Of a stretch of DNA of 10,457 nucleotides, positions 1 to 6,945 are shown in pieces. The position numbers and the translations under genes are program-made. Source of the DNA: an uncultured Pseudobdellovibrionaceae bacterium (GTDB lineage Bacteria; Bdellovibrionota; Bdellovibrionia; Bdellovibrionales; JAMPXM01). The notes under the pieces were generated by a model. The model saw only the letters and a program-made list of their open reading frames with translations. It was not told the DNA's origin and ran no database searches. Positions within the stretch are counted from its first letter, which is position 1; each line of letters starts with the position of its first letter. The stretch spans positions 1 through 10,457 of the forward strand of contig CAKQVW010000071.1 of NCBI GenBank assembly GCA_934277865.1. The letters are read 5' to 3'.

Positions 1-6
1 CTCTAC

Positions 7-12
7 AGGAGG
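7..12 (+). promoter_or_regulatory. Shine-Dalgarno site fixing the TTG start at 19
   Basis: The sequence reads AGGAGG, a full consensus ribosome binding site, followed by 6 nt and then TTG at 19-21. It is the reason for accepting a TTG start: the translation from there gives a coherent signal peptide. Any promoter would lie before the window. Confidence 0.85.
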
Positions 13-18
13 TGCTCC

Positions 19-1263
19 TTGAAAACCGTCGAACTTTCGATTTGGCCAAAAGGGAGTCTCCTGTTTTCGTTTGTGACTCTTGTGTTGTTCGGCTGGCCGT
101 CTTTGGCAAAGGCCGAGCTGCCTCCGATGACCGAGTCGCAGTTTGTTTCGGAGGTCAGCGCGGAATACGATTACCGTAAACGCCTTGAACTCGAAGCGCC
201 AAAGTGGGCGCGTGAATTGGTATTTCTCTACAAATGGTCGGCCAAATATCCACTTCCGTACCATCCCATCGTCGGTGCCATTCGGGGTGACGAAAGGCCG
301 ACTTCCGCGGAAGTCAGTGAACGCATGAACTCGGAGTTTGCGTGGATGCTGGTGGCTGGTCACGGGCTGCTTGCGACATTTGATTTCAAACACGCCGATC
401 AATCGCTTTTAGGGTCGACGTCGCGACTTGTGTCAGGTCTCACCAAATCTCGCGCTTTCTGGCGCGAGGTGAAAGTGCAGTGCGAAGAAGTGGTCTCGCT
501 TGCCAAGTCTCGTGGCCGATCAGACATGACGGCCAAGGCCTGTGCCGAGCGACTCGACAGTGATCTGCGGGTTTCTCAGTTGGTCGGGAGCAATGTGAGC
601 CTTTTTGTCGGTGGCGGCTTGGTCATCGGTCTTGGAAAACGTGTTTTCACCAAGTACTTCTCGGGCTGGTTTGCTCGGCGTGTGGCGCCGATGATTCCGG
701 CGGCAGCTCGTTCGGCTTGGGTTGTTGGCGGCTTGACCGCGGCGGTCGTTGTCCTTCCGGCCGGGTATCTTGTGGCTTCGCTGGAAAAAGAGCGCGAGAC
801 CTCGCGGCAATTTCTCGAAAATCTGCCCGATGCGCTGAAGGAAACCGAAGATCTTCGCCTAAAAGAATCGGTGGTGCGAAGACAGGCTTTGGAGCTCGAA
901 CGAGATGTCGTGACTCTGGCAATCTGGATTCAGCAACGTTTGCCAAGTGCGGGCGAGGTACGGGGTAGCTACGAAAATTTGATGGCAAATCAAGAAGAGG
1001 CCGAGCGGTTCTTATTGGACCTCAAGCTTTTGGGGTCCGGATACTCGTCGCTTGTTGAGCGTCGGGCTGCTGTCGCAAAAGTGCGCCAAAATCTGGAAGA
1101 GGAACTCAGTCGGATTCCATCGGCTCACACGTATCTTTTGGGGCTCTACGAGAAAAAGCGCCACGGAGCGCTGACCGATGAGGAGAATGCGCTGCTAAGA
1201 AAGGCGCAGTACCTTGCGGCACTTCGCCTCGTGACTCTTGTCCTTAACAACAACTCAAATTAG
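19..1263 (+). CDS. Secreted or membrane-anchored protein of unknown function, coiled-coil C-terminus
   Basis: The 414-aa product is not a family I recognise. Residues 1-32 form a signal peptide: a basic residue near the start, a hydrophobic core around 13-29, and a plausible cleavage after AKA-32. The mature part has charged, Trp- and Tyr-rich helices, with cysteines at 155 and 175 that could form a disulfide if exported. Two hydrophobic stretches follow (about 188-206, Gly-rich, and 232-254), linked by a basic amphipathic segment (about 207-231). They could form a membrane hairpin. From about 255 to the end the protein is rich in Glu, Lys, Arg and Leu with heptad-like spacing, suggesting coiled coil. 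The TTG start is supported by the consensus ribosome binding site just upstream. The gene converges on the small secreted protein downstream (22-bp gap). An envelope location is inferred from signal and hydrophobic segments only; no catalytic motif is visible. Confidence 0.8.
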   Translation: MKTVELSIWPKGSLLFSFVTLVLFGWPSLAKAELPPMTESQFVSEVSAEYDYRKRLELEAPKWARELVFLYKWSAKYPLPYHPIVGAIRGDERPTSAEVSERMNSEFAWMLVAGHGLLATFDFKHADQSLLGSTSRLVSGLTKSRAFWREVKVQCEEVVSLAKSRGRSDMTAKACAERLDSDLRVSQLVGSNVSLFVGGGLVIGLGKRVFTKYFSGWFARRVAPMIPAAARSAWVVGGLTAAVVVLPAGYLVASLEKERETSRQFLENLPDALKETEDLRLKESVVRRQALELERDVVTLAIWIQQRLPSAGEVRGSYENLMANQEEAERFLLDLKLLGSGYSSLVERRAAVAKVRQNLEEELSRIPSAHTYLLGLYEKKRHGALTDEENALLRKAQYLAALRLVTLVLNNNSN

Positions 1264-1285
1264 CAAAAAAGCTCTGAATACGGTT

Positions 1286-1786
1286 TTAGTGGCCTGATCC
1301 GCCGGCGGGGGGCAGGCCCTTGCTTTTTTCGACGTCGCTTGCCATTTGGCGAATCAGATCGCGCTGCGCAGGGGACAGATACTTTTCCAAGGATTGTGGA
1401 TTGCTTTGTAGATCGAGAATCAGTTTCTGCATCTTCTGGGGGTCACCGCCAGTTTCCGCCACGATTCGTTCCATCAGCTGAGCCGAAAGTTCGTAAGCCT
1501 TTTCGGTATTGGCTCCCAGGAGGGCCTTCGCATTACTGTCGACCGATTGTGCCTTTGGGTCGTTGGCGATGGCCTTTTGTCGTTCGGCTTGGTTACGAAG
1601 CAAGTCTTGCGTTTTGCGAAGTGCTTCGGCATTTATCTGAGCGTCGGTTTTGGTGGTTGTCGCATCAAGGGGCTGAGCGCCGCGTGCCTGCACCTGCGGT
1701 GTCGTAGCCTGAGCTTGTGTGGTCACAGGCTGAAGGACAGCTGCCCCGGTCAGAATCAATACTGCGGTCGTCAGGCCGAATTTCAT
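1286..1786 (-). CDS. Small secreted protein of unknown function
   Basis: The product is 166 aa from an ATG at 1786, preceded on the minus strand by AGGAG 8 nt upstream. The frame stays open further upstream to an ATG at 1828, but that start has no comparable ribosome site and would put a polar stretch before the signal peptide, so 1786 is preferred. Residues 1-27 look like a Sec signal peptide (Lys2, hydrophobic core 4-20, cleavage near AQA-27). The mature part begins with a Gln-, Thr- and Ala-rich low-complexity segment (about 28-58). Predominantly helical, charged sequence follows to about 155, then a Gly/Pro-rich tail. There are no cysteines, so it is not a lipoprotein and has no disulfides. 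A periplasmic helical protein is the likely state; no family is recognised. The gene is separated from the upstream porin gene by about 200 bp and has a candidate promoter of its own. Confidence 0.78.
   Translation of the reverse strand: MKFGLTTAVLILTGAAVLQPVTTQAQATTPQVQARGAQPLDATTTKTDAQINAEALRKTQDLLRNQAERQKAIANDPKAQSVDSNAKALLGANTEKAYELSAQLMERIVAETGGDPQKMQKLILDLQSNPQSLEKYLSPAQRDLIRQMASDVEKSKGLPPAGGSGH
1291..1329 (+). terminator. Possible intrinsic terminator of the first gene, inside the convergent gene
   Basis: A GGCCTG arm (1291-1296) pairs with CAGGCC (1313-1318). The loop holds a further GC-only palindrome, CCGCCGGCGG (1299-1308). A run of six T follows at 1324-1329, after a 5-nt spacer. 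On the plus strand this is a GC-rich stem plus U-tract, 27 bp after the stop of the first gene. It lies within the last codons of the minus-strand gene. The gap between stem and T-run is longer than ideal, so efficiency is uncertain. Confidence 0.4.
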
Positions 1787-1829
1787 AAACGATGCTCCTA
1801 TTTTCAAATGGACTTTAAGGGGCTTCACT

Positions 1830-1838
1830 ATCTTATCA
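1830..1838 (-). promoter_or_regulatory. Candidate extended -10 promoter of the small secreted protein
   Basis: On the minus strand the sequence reads TGATAAGAT, a TGn extended -10 with a TAAGAT hexamer (4 of 6 matches to TATAAT). An 18-nt spacer separates it from AAGACG, a weak -35 (3 of 6). Transcription would start near 1823 and give a leader of about 37 nt carrying the AGGAG site. It is based on motif inspection only. Confidence 0.3.
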
Positions 1839-1957
1839 GACAGCTAGTCGGGTCGTCTTGCTTATCGGAATCTTGGATCACTCTCTCGAGTCGCCTGTCC
1901 AGTTTTGAGTCGTCTCATACCGACACAGAGTCTCGTTTGGCGGTGGCCGGGAAACTG

Positions 1958-1987
1958 GCTGAGAAGCAATTAGCTGAGAAGTAATCA
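1958..1987 (-). repeat. Imperfect 15-bp tandem duplication at the end of the porin gene
   Basis: Two adjacent 15-bp units (1958-1972 and 1973-1987) both begin GCTGAGAAG and differ at two positions. The second unit includes the porin stop codon (1985-1987). It looks like a small slippage duplication just after the gene; no function is apparent. Confidence 0.5.
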
Positions 1988-3274
1988 AAAGAAGAAGGAC
2001 GTTCCGACGAGCATGGTGAAGACTTGTTGGGACTTTGGCACGCGCGCCAATGTTTGGTCGAGAAGCTGAACACTCTGGCCGCGGCCTCCGGTGTAGTACC
2101 CACCAAAGGTGAAGATGAAATGCTCGCGCGTTTTAATTCCGAAATTGGCGCTCCAGCCAAGTTGGTCAAGTCGATCTCCTGAGCGAACCAAAGGCGTCTC
2201 ACCGGGTTCATCATGGGAGGACAGATTGGTGAAGGCTCCAAGGCGAAGCGTGAGCCACTTGGTCAGTGGTCTTTCTAATCCGACGTTGAGATTGGCGATC
2301 ATGCGATGATGGATCTCGTCGGCTTCGGTTCCGGGGTCGGTCATGTCACGATAGGAAACTTGATCGTAACCCGACACATCCAACGAGAGTGTCCAATCCT
2401 CTTTGGGAAACCACGCCAATCCGAAAGTGAGTTTGGCCGGGATTTTGGTCAGCGTGGTCACGCTGGGATGATTTTCCGATACCGAGGAAAATGGGTTCGT
2501 GTTCACAACGCTCTTAAAATAGGAGCCTGTTCCGCTGATTTGCAGAGAAGGCAGTCGCAAGGAAAGCCCCCAGTTCCAAGACCCAGCTTTTTCTTCCGAA
2601 GTTGCCGACTGCAGGCCGAGAATCGCGACCAGTGCATTGCCGAGAATGTTTTTTTCTTCCGACATCACAAGCGCCTCGGTGCCATTTGTGATGATGCGTT
2701 CGCGAACCGTGCGGGAAAGGTTTCTCGCGGTGTAGTAGAGGCTGATCCCAACGGCAATATCGTGGGGCAGTTCGGGGCGAAGGTCTGAGAGTCGAATGCC
2801 GGCGCCACCACCGACCCAGAGACTCTCATCGAGGACATTCAGCAGCGAGACACTGTTAGCTGTCGAGCGAATTTCACCGCCAAACGTTTCGTAATCGGGA
2901 ACGACGATGCTGAACGCGGCGTTGAGTTTCTCATAGGTCAAAACACTTCCGCTGGCGGTGGGCACACCACGAAAGAAACCTTGGTTGACGCGCAGACTGG
3001 CGGTGGTGAACTGGTCGAGATCGCCATACTTCGTATCAAACTTTTTGTAGACGGTGGCCGAGGCCGAGGCGCTTGAGTCAGTTGCAAAGGCAAGCCCTGC
3101 CGGATTGTAAAAGGCCACCGCTGAACTATCTTGATAAAGCGCCGTGTAGGCGCCGCCCATGCCGGCTGCTTGCGAGCCGATGAGCACCGAGTTGTGGTTC
3201 GAATAGGCGGCATTCGCGGTTGCACTAGCGAGGGTCGAGATCCAAATTGCGACTCGCGCCAGCCGTGCAATCAC
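1985..3274 (-). CDS. FadL/OmpP1/TodX-family outer-membrane transport protein
   Basis: The 429-aa product is close in length to the E. coli FadL precursor. Family members are outer-membrane beta-barrels that let hydrophobic molecules (long-chain fatty acids, aromatic hydrocarbons) enter the cell. Residues 1-22 form a signal peptide ending in ATANA. The mature N-terminus carries the family hallmark: a GSQAAGMGGAYTA segment (33-45), then DSSAVAFYNPAGL (49-61), which corresponds to the plug/hatch region. The rest alternates polar and aromatic residues as in beta-strands, and the chain ends in FFF, a typical terminal aromatic signal for BAM-dependent insertion. The start is GTG at 3274, overlapping the TAG stop of the upstream reductase by one base (TAGTG), with a GAGG site 10 nt upstream; translational coupling is likely. 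It is the last gene of a ppa-reductase-porin operon. The substrate cannot be told from sequence. Confidence 0.88.
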   Translation of the reverse strand: MIARLARVAIWISTLASATANAAYSNHNSVLIGSQAAGMGGAYTALYQDSSAVAFYNPAGLAFATDSSASASATVYKKFDTKYGDLDQFTTASLRVNQGFFRGVPTASGSVLTYEKLNAAFSIVVPDYETFGGEIRSTANSVSLLNVLDESLWVGGGAGIRLSDLRPELPHDIAVGISLYYTARNLSRTVRERIITNGTEALVMSEEKNILGNALVAILGLQSATSEEKAGSWNWGLSLRLPSLQISGTGSYFKSVVNTNPFSSVSENHPSVTTLTKIPAKLTFGLAWFPKEDWTLSLDVSGYDQVSYRDMTDPGTEADEIHHRMIANLNVGLERPLTKWLTLRLGAFTNLSSHDEPGETPLVRSGDRLDQLGWSANFGIKTREHFIFTFGGYYTGGRGQSVQLLDQTLARVPKSQQVFTMLVGTSFFF

Positions 3275-4074
3275 TAGTCAAATGCCTCAGCCCAGACACG
3301 TTTCATGTCAAAGCCAGAGCTTTCAAGCTTGGCTTTGACGTCTTTGATCATGGCGCCGTTGCCACAGAGATAAAACGTGGTCGGGATTTTTAGGTAATCG
3401 AACTGGTCGATGTGATTTTGCACGTAACCTTTGTGGCCCTTCCACGAATCCGTTGCGCGTGAAAGGCAGTAGTGGAAATCAAAGTCCTTGAGGCCTGCTT
3501 TGAGGCGCTCGAGATCTTGCTGGTAATAAATGTCGGTTTCGTGCCGAACTCCAAAGAGCATGCGGTAGCGCAGTGCCGGGTACTTTTTCATGTTCGACTC
3601 AATGAAGGAGAAATGCTGTGAAATACCAGAGCCGGTATTGAGAAAAACCACTTGCTCGGTTGGTGGTTCTTGAAAGAACACACGACCAAATGGACCGGTG
3701 AAGTCGAGCACGGCACCTTCTTTTAAATCCCAAACGTACTTCGAAGCGAGGCCGGTTTCGACGTATTTGAAAACCAGGCGAAAGCCATCCTTTCGTTCGT
3801 CGGTCGAGGCAATCGAGTACGCCCGAAGGGCCGGCTTCAAAGGCTTTCCGTTGGCATCGTTTGGTCCGTTGGAAAGATCGGGTGGCACGTGAAGCATGAC
3901 GAACTGGCCTGCGCGGAACTCAAAGTTTTTGGGCTCCGTGCATTCAATAAATAGCTCGCGGATCTGCGGGGTGTAGTCGGCGATCTTTTTGACCGTCATT
4001 TTTCGAATGATGCGGGTTGGATTCACAGGCTTTGCAGTTTCAGTCATTGTCATTTCCATCTCTTCAGTGGGCAA
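3274..4074 (-). CDS. FNR-type FAD/NAD(P)H oxidoreductase (ferredoxin reductase-like)
   Basis: The 266-aa product has the two-domain fold of the ferredoxin-NADP reductase superfamily, without a fused 2Fe-2S domain. The FAD part is about 20-135: RAYSIAS (84-90) is the RxYS flavin-binding motif, and the G-SKYVWDL-EG-GPFG block (108-130) binds the pyrophosphate. The NAD(P) part is about 140-266: NTGSGISQ (146-153) is the Gly-rich loop, FGVRHETDIYY (174-184) is the usual following strand, and YLCGNGAMIKDVK (235-247) is the C-terminal CGxxxM-type motif. Such enzymes move electrons between NAD(P)H and a ferredoxin, flavodoxin or oxygenase; the partner is not in the window. The chosen start is TTG at 4074, which has AGGAAG 8 nt upstream, overlapping the ppa stop. 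ATG codons at 4059, 4053 and 4047 are alternatives and would remove only 5 to 9 non-conserved residues. It sits 12 nt after ppa and overlaps the porin gene. Confidence 0.88.
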   Translation of the reverse strand: MPTEEMEMTMTETAKPVNPTRIIRKMTVKKIADYTPQIRELFIECTEPKNFEFRAGQFVMLHVPPDLSNGPNDANGKPLKPALRAYSIASTDERKDGFRLVFKYVETGLASKYVWDLKEGAVLDFTGPFGRVFFQEPPTEQVVFLNTGSGISQHFSFIESNMKKYPALRYRMLFGVRHETDIYYQQDLERLKAGLKDFDFHYCLSRATDSWKGHKGYVQNHIDQFDYLKIPTTFYLCGNGAMIKDVKAKLESSGFDMKRVWAEAFD

Positions 4075-4086
4075 ATGCGCTTCTTC

Positions 4087-4647
4087 CTAGCGGCGTGGTG
4101 GTTCGATTTCTTTTAAGAGCCGAGTGCGATGTTTTTTGTAGAGATCAAATGAATCGCGAATGATTTGAATGGCCTCTTCGCGGTCAAGAAAACCGTCGAC
4201 GACGACGGCCTTTTGCTCCAGCGTTTTGTAGTCTTCAAAAAACCGTTGAACCTCTTTGAGGCGGTGAGGCGGTAGCTCGTTGATCGAGTTGTACTGCGAA
4301 AACTCGGGATCATTGGCGTGAACCGCGATAATCTTATCGTCGGCTTCGCCTTGATCTTTCATCTTCATCACGCCGATCGGTTTGGCCGTCATGATCGTCA
4401 GGGGCGCCACCGATTCCTGGCCGAGCACGAGCACGTCCAGCGGGTCATTGTCCTCGCAGTAACTCTGCGGGATGAAACCGTAGTTGGCCGGGTAATGAAC
4501 GCTTGAAAACAACACACGATCGACCTTCATCAGGCCAGTCGGTTTGTGCAGTTCATACTTGTTTTTGGAGCCCTTTGGAACCTCGATGATAACGAGAACT
4601 TCCTCAGGATGATCGGTATCTACTTCTACGTCGTGCCATGCATGCAT
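4087..4647 (-). CDS. ppa: Family I inorganic pyrophosphatase
   Basis: The enzyme hydrolyses pyrophosphate to two phosphates in the cytoplasm, pulling nucleotide polymerisation and aminoacylation forward. The 186-aa product matches the usual length of bacterial family I soluble PPases. Conserved features are IIEVPKGSKNKYE (20-32, with Glu22 and Lys30), Arg44, YPANYGFIP (52-60) and the metal-binding signature EDNDPLDVLVL (65-75, with Asp66, Asp68 and Asp71). ADDKI (102-106) and the Tyr140-Lys141 pair complete the active site. The frame is open up to a TTG at 4704. That longer version would add 19 unconserved residues with no ribosome site, and homologues begin near MHAWHDV, so ATG at 4647 is preferred. 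This ATG also lacks a Shine-Dalgarno, but a good -10 lies 8 nt upstream, suggesting leaderless translation. It is the first gene of the ppa-reductase-porin operon. Confidence 0.93.
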   Translation of the reverse strand: MHAWHDVEVDTDHPEEVLVIIEVPKGSKNKYELHKPTGLMKVDRVLFSSVHYPANYGFIPQSYCEDNDPLDVLVLGQESVAPLTIMTAKPIGVMKMKDQGEADDKIIAVHANDPEFSQYNSINELPPHRLKEVQRFFEDYKTLEQKAVVVDGFLDREEAIQIIRDSFDLYKKHRTRLLKEIEPPRR

Positions 4648-4655
4648 AGCTTGGG

Positions 4656-4685
4656 ATTCTAACGCCGAAATGGGGGAGCTGTCTC
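4656..4685 (-). promoter_or_regulatory. Candidate ppa promoter implying a leaderless mRNA
   Basis: On the minus strand there is a -10 hexamer TAGAAT (4661-4656, 5 of 6 to consensus), an 18-nt spacer and GAGACA (4685-4680, 4 of 6 to TTGACA). The -10 ends 8 nt before the ppa ATG, so the transcript would begin at or within 2-3 nt of the start codon. That agrees with the absence of a ribosome site. It is inference from motifs only. Confidence 0.35.
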
Positions 4686-4763
4686 TAGGGAAGGTGGTTG
4701 TCAAAATGCGTCATCCGTCGGAAAACCAAGCGAGTCGAGATAGGTTTTGACTTCAGAAAAAGC

Positions 4764-4768
4764 GGAGG
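4764..4768 (+). promoter_or_regulatory. Shine-Dalgarno site deciding the SDR start
   Basis: GGAGG lies 8 nt before the ATG at 4777. The same frame is open from a TTG at 4747, but the site falls inside that longer version, so the ATG at 4777 is the likely start. Confidence 0.75.
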
Positions 4769-4776
4769 CGAGCACG

Positions 4777-5667
4777 ATGACAATGGGATCAGACGAAGGC
4801 GGGCTAGGAGCTGTCGCGGACACGGGCGAAATGTCAGTTCCTGTGGTCCCGGCTCCTGGTGGAGTTTTGCGAACGGCGTTTGTCGGCGGAGCTTCAAAGG
4901 GCATTGGTCGCGCAGTTGCTAGGCATTTGGCTTCTCGTGGGGTGCGCGTGATTGCCTGCGGACGAAGCGAGGGTGAACTGAAGTCGCTGGTCGACGAACT
5001 TCCCTTGATCGAAGTGCCTGGGCCGTCACCCAAAGAGACACTTCTCAAAGCTCACAAAGCGTTTGTCTGCGATCTTTCTAAAACGGACACACTGGAGTCC
5101 GAACTCAAGAAGCTTGTTCTTGAAGTGGGGGCCGTTGACATTTTGGTTCTCAACTCGGGTGGGCCAAAAGGTGGACCCGTTTTAGAGGCGGATGTCGATG
5201 AGTTTCGCAAAGCGATCGAGGGCCATCTTGTCAGCAGTCAGATTCTCGCCAAGATGTATGTTCCCGGGATGAAACATCGTGGACAAGGTCGCATCATCAG
5301 CATTCTTTCGACCTCCGTGCGACAGCCAATCGCGGGACTCGGTGTCTCCAACTCCACGCGCTGGGCAATGGCGGCTTGGTGCAAAACAATGGCCGGTGAG
5401 CTTGCGCCGTTTGGGATCACGGTGAATATGGTGCTGCCCGGTTTTACTCGAACCACCAGACTCGACGAACTCTCCGAAGCGCAAGCGGCCAAACGCGGGA
5501 TCAAAAAAGAAGAAGTTGTTCAGGAGTGGATCAAGTCGACGCCGATGGGTCGCCTTGGTGAACCGGAAGAGATCGCATCGGCTGTCGCATTTTTTGCGTC
5601 GCCAGCGGCTTCTTTTATCACCGGGCAAGCTCTTGCGGTTGACGGTGGTCGTCTCGGCAGCGTTTAG
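4777..5667 (+). CDS. SDR-family oxidoreductase with non-canonical active site
   Basis: The 296-aa product is a short-chain dehydrogenase/reductase, expected to be a cytoplasmic NAD(P)-dependent enzyme. After a poorly conserved N-terminal extension of about 30 residues comes the Rossmann fold. GGASKGIG (37-44) is the TGxxxGIG cofactor motif with Gly for the usual first Thr. CDL (98-100) contacts adenine, and LNSGGP (125-130) replaces the classical NNAG. Ser178, in ISILSTS (174-180), occupies the catalytic serine position. Where classical SDRs have YxxxK, this protein has SNSTR (191-195), so Tyr is Ser191 and Lys is Arg195. Helix and C-terminal motifs are normal: ELAPFGITVN (208-217), VLPG (219-222) and ITGQALAVDGG (281-291). 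The substitutions suggest an altered mechanism, or binding without classical dehydrogenation. It is the first gene of a four-gene operon; the monooxygenase gene starts 12 nt after its stop. Confidence 0.88.
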   Translation: MTMGSDEGGLGAVADTGEMSVPVVPAPGGVLRTAFVGGASKGIGRAVARHLASRGVRVIACGRSEGELKSLVDELPLIEVPGPSPKETLLKAHKAFVCDLSKTDTLESELKKLVLEVGAVDILVLNSGGPKGGPVLEADVDEFRKAIEGHLVSSQILAKMYVPGMKHRGQGRIISILSTSVRQPIAGLGVSNSTRWAMAAWCKTMAGELAPFGITVNMVLPGFTRTTRLDELSEAQAAKRGIKKEEVVQEWIKSTPMGRLGEPEEIASAVAFFASPAASFITGQALAVDGGRLGSV

Positions 5668-5679
5668 AAGGGAGCTCTC

Positions 5680-6945
5680 GTGAAGTTCGATATATTCTTC
5701 TCGATTTGCCAAACGCCTGTCGACGGCTACACACCGTCTGAGCGCGTGATGTTTCAGAACTTCTTTGATCAAGCGATTTGGGCCGATCAATTGGGTTACG
5801 GCTGCGCGTGGGTGGCAGAAACTCACCTCAGCTGCCAGATTCAAAAACAAAACCGATTCGCTGTGATTCCACATTTTGAAGGTGAGATCGGACTCAACAC
5901 CGACATCCTGCAAATTGCGCATGCGCTGTTTGCACGCACCAAGAACATTCACATCGGTTCGGCGATTCGCAACATTCAGTGCAACGGCGGCCCAATTGCT
6001 CATGCGGAAGCCATCAAGATGTTTCTTTCGATTCATGAGCTGGGACTTGGACGAGATCCTCGCCTCGGTGAAGAAAACCGGCGATTAGAAATTGGTTTCG
6101 CCTCTGGTCGGTTTCCGTTTTCCAATGTTCCCTATGGCATTCGCCCACGCACACCGGCTGAAACGCTTGCCTGGCCAGCGCTTCGCGGAGTGATTTTCCG
6201 GCAAGCCACAGAAATTTTTCTCCGCCTACTTCGCGGCGACGTCATTGGCCGACAAGATCTCGAGACTCGGCTGCAACTGACACGAAAGAACTTTCGCACC
6301 GATCAAGACTGGGAGCAGGTGGTGCGGCTGGCAGCCAGCGAGACCGACACCAAGGGCGGCGAAGTGTTTGAGGTTCCACCGTTTTGGGACTTTGAAAAAG
6401 TCGGTGTGATTCCCTTTGAAGCGCCAATGAAACATCTCAGGCTGACCATCGGTGCGCATGATGCCGAGACACAGGATTTTGCCAATACGATTCTTCCCTG
6501 TGGTGTTTTTAATCTCTCGATCACACCTGGTGCCCAGATCGAGGCCACCCACGCGCGGATGTCCAAAACCTACCAATCGCGCCAAGCTGGCAACGAGTGG
6601 GGAGCCGCTCCGGCTTCTTGGTCACGTGACCTGATGCCGCGTACGGCATTGGTCTTTGTGAACGAAGACCGCTCGCGTGCACGCTTGGAGGCAGAGAAGG
6701 CGGTTGCCAACTACTGGAAGGCCGTCGAGGGCACGCTTGATCCGGCGAAGATTTCTCAAGCTGTGGACAACGCATTGGTTGGAAGTCCCGAAGACGTGAT
6801 CGCGCAAATGAACGAACGCTATCATGCCGATGATCGGCTGATGCTGTGGTTTGATTTTAACAATCATGACAACCAAGCCGTGAAACATTCGATGCGTCTG
6901 TTTATGGAAAAATGTGCTCCGCATGCGAAAGGTCGAGTCTCATGA
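5680..6945 (+). CDS. Luciferase-like (LLM) flavin-dependent monooxygenase
   Basis: The 421-aa product belongs to the bacterial luciferase-like TIM-barrel superfamily. These enzymes use reduced FMN (or F420) and oxygen to oxygenate or oxidise aldehydes, amines, sulfonates and other substrates. Family features are the N-terminal strand (MKFDIFFS), the ADQLGYGCAWVAETHLS block (35-51), the strand and turn IGSAIRN (92-98), and near the C-terminus VGSPEDVIAQM (367-377). The chain is longer than the usual 330-360 residues; the extra length seems to lie in the middle (about 120-310). The start is GTG at 5680 with GGGAG 5 nt upstream; the only nearby alternative is ATG codon 24, inside the conserved region. 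It follows the SDR gene by 12 nt, and its stop overlaps the next ATG (ATGA). Reduced flavin would have to be supplied in trans, as no flavin reductase is in the operon. The substrate is unknown. Confidence 0.88.
   Translation: MKFDIFFSICQTPVDGYTPSERVMFQNFFDQAIWADQLGYGCAWVAETHLSCQIQKQNRFAVIPHFEGEIGLNTDILQIAHALFARTKNIHIGSAIRNIQCNGGPIAHAEAIKMFLSIHELGLGRDPRLGEENRRLEIGFASGRFPFSNVPYGIRPRTPAETLAWPALRGVIFRQATEIFLRLLRGDVIGRQDLETRLQLTRKNFRTDQDWEQVVRLAASETDTKGGEVFEVPPFWDFEKVGVIPFEAPMKHLRLTIGAHDAETQDFANTILPCGVFNLSITPGAQIEATHARMSKTYQSRQAGNEWGAAPASWSRDLMPRTALVFVNEDRSRARLEAEKAVANYWKAVEGTLDPAKISQAVDNALVGSPEDVIAQMNERYHADDRLMLWFDFNNHDNQAVKHSMRLFMEKCAPHAKGRVS

Noticed and set aside
2306..2788. Plus-strand open frame of 160 codons inside the porin gene
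   Set aside because: Antisense to a clear FadL-type barrel gene with signal peptide and terminal FFF; no supporting motif.
4648..4704. N-terminal extension of pyrophosphatase from TTG 4704
   Set aside because: The extra 19 residues are not family-like, no ribosome site precedes the TTG, and the hexamer there is a perfect TTGACA.
4690..4776. Promoter for the four-gene operon
   Set aside because: TTGTCA at 4698-4703 resembles a -35, but no acceptable -10 lies 16-19 nt downstream, so no promoter could be assigned.
5182..6036. Long minus-strand open frame (284 codons) opposite the SDR and monooxygenase genes
   Set aside because: It runs antisense across the junction of two well-supported family proteins; its translation shows no domain, and it is rich in Arg, His and Asn as expected of a shadow frame.
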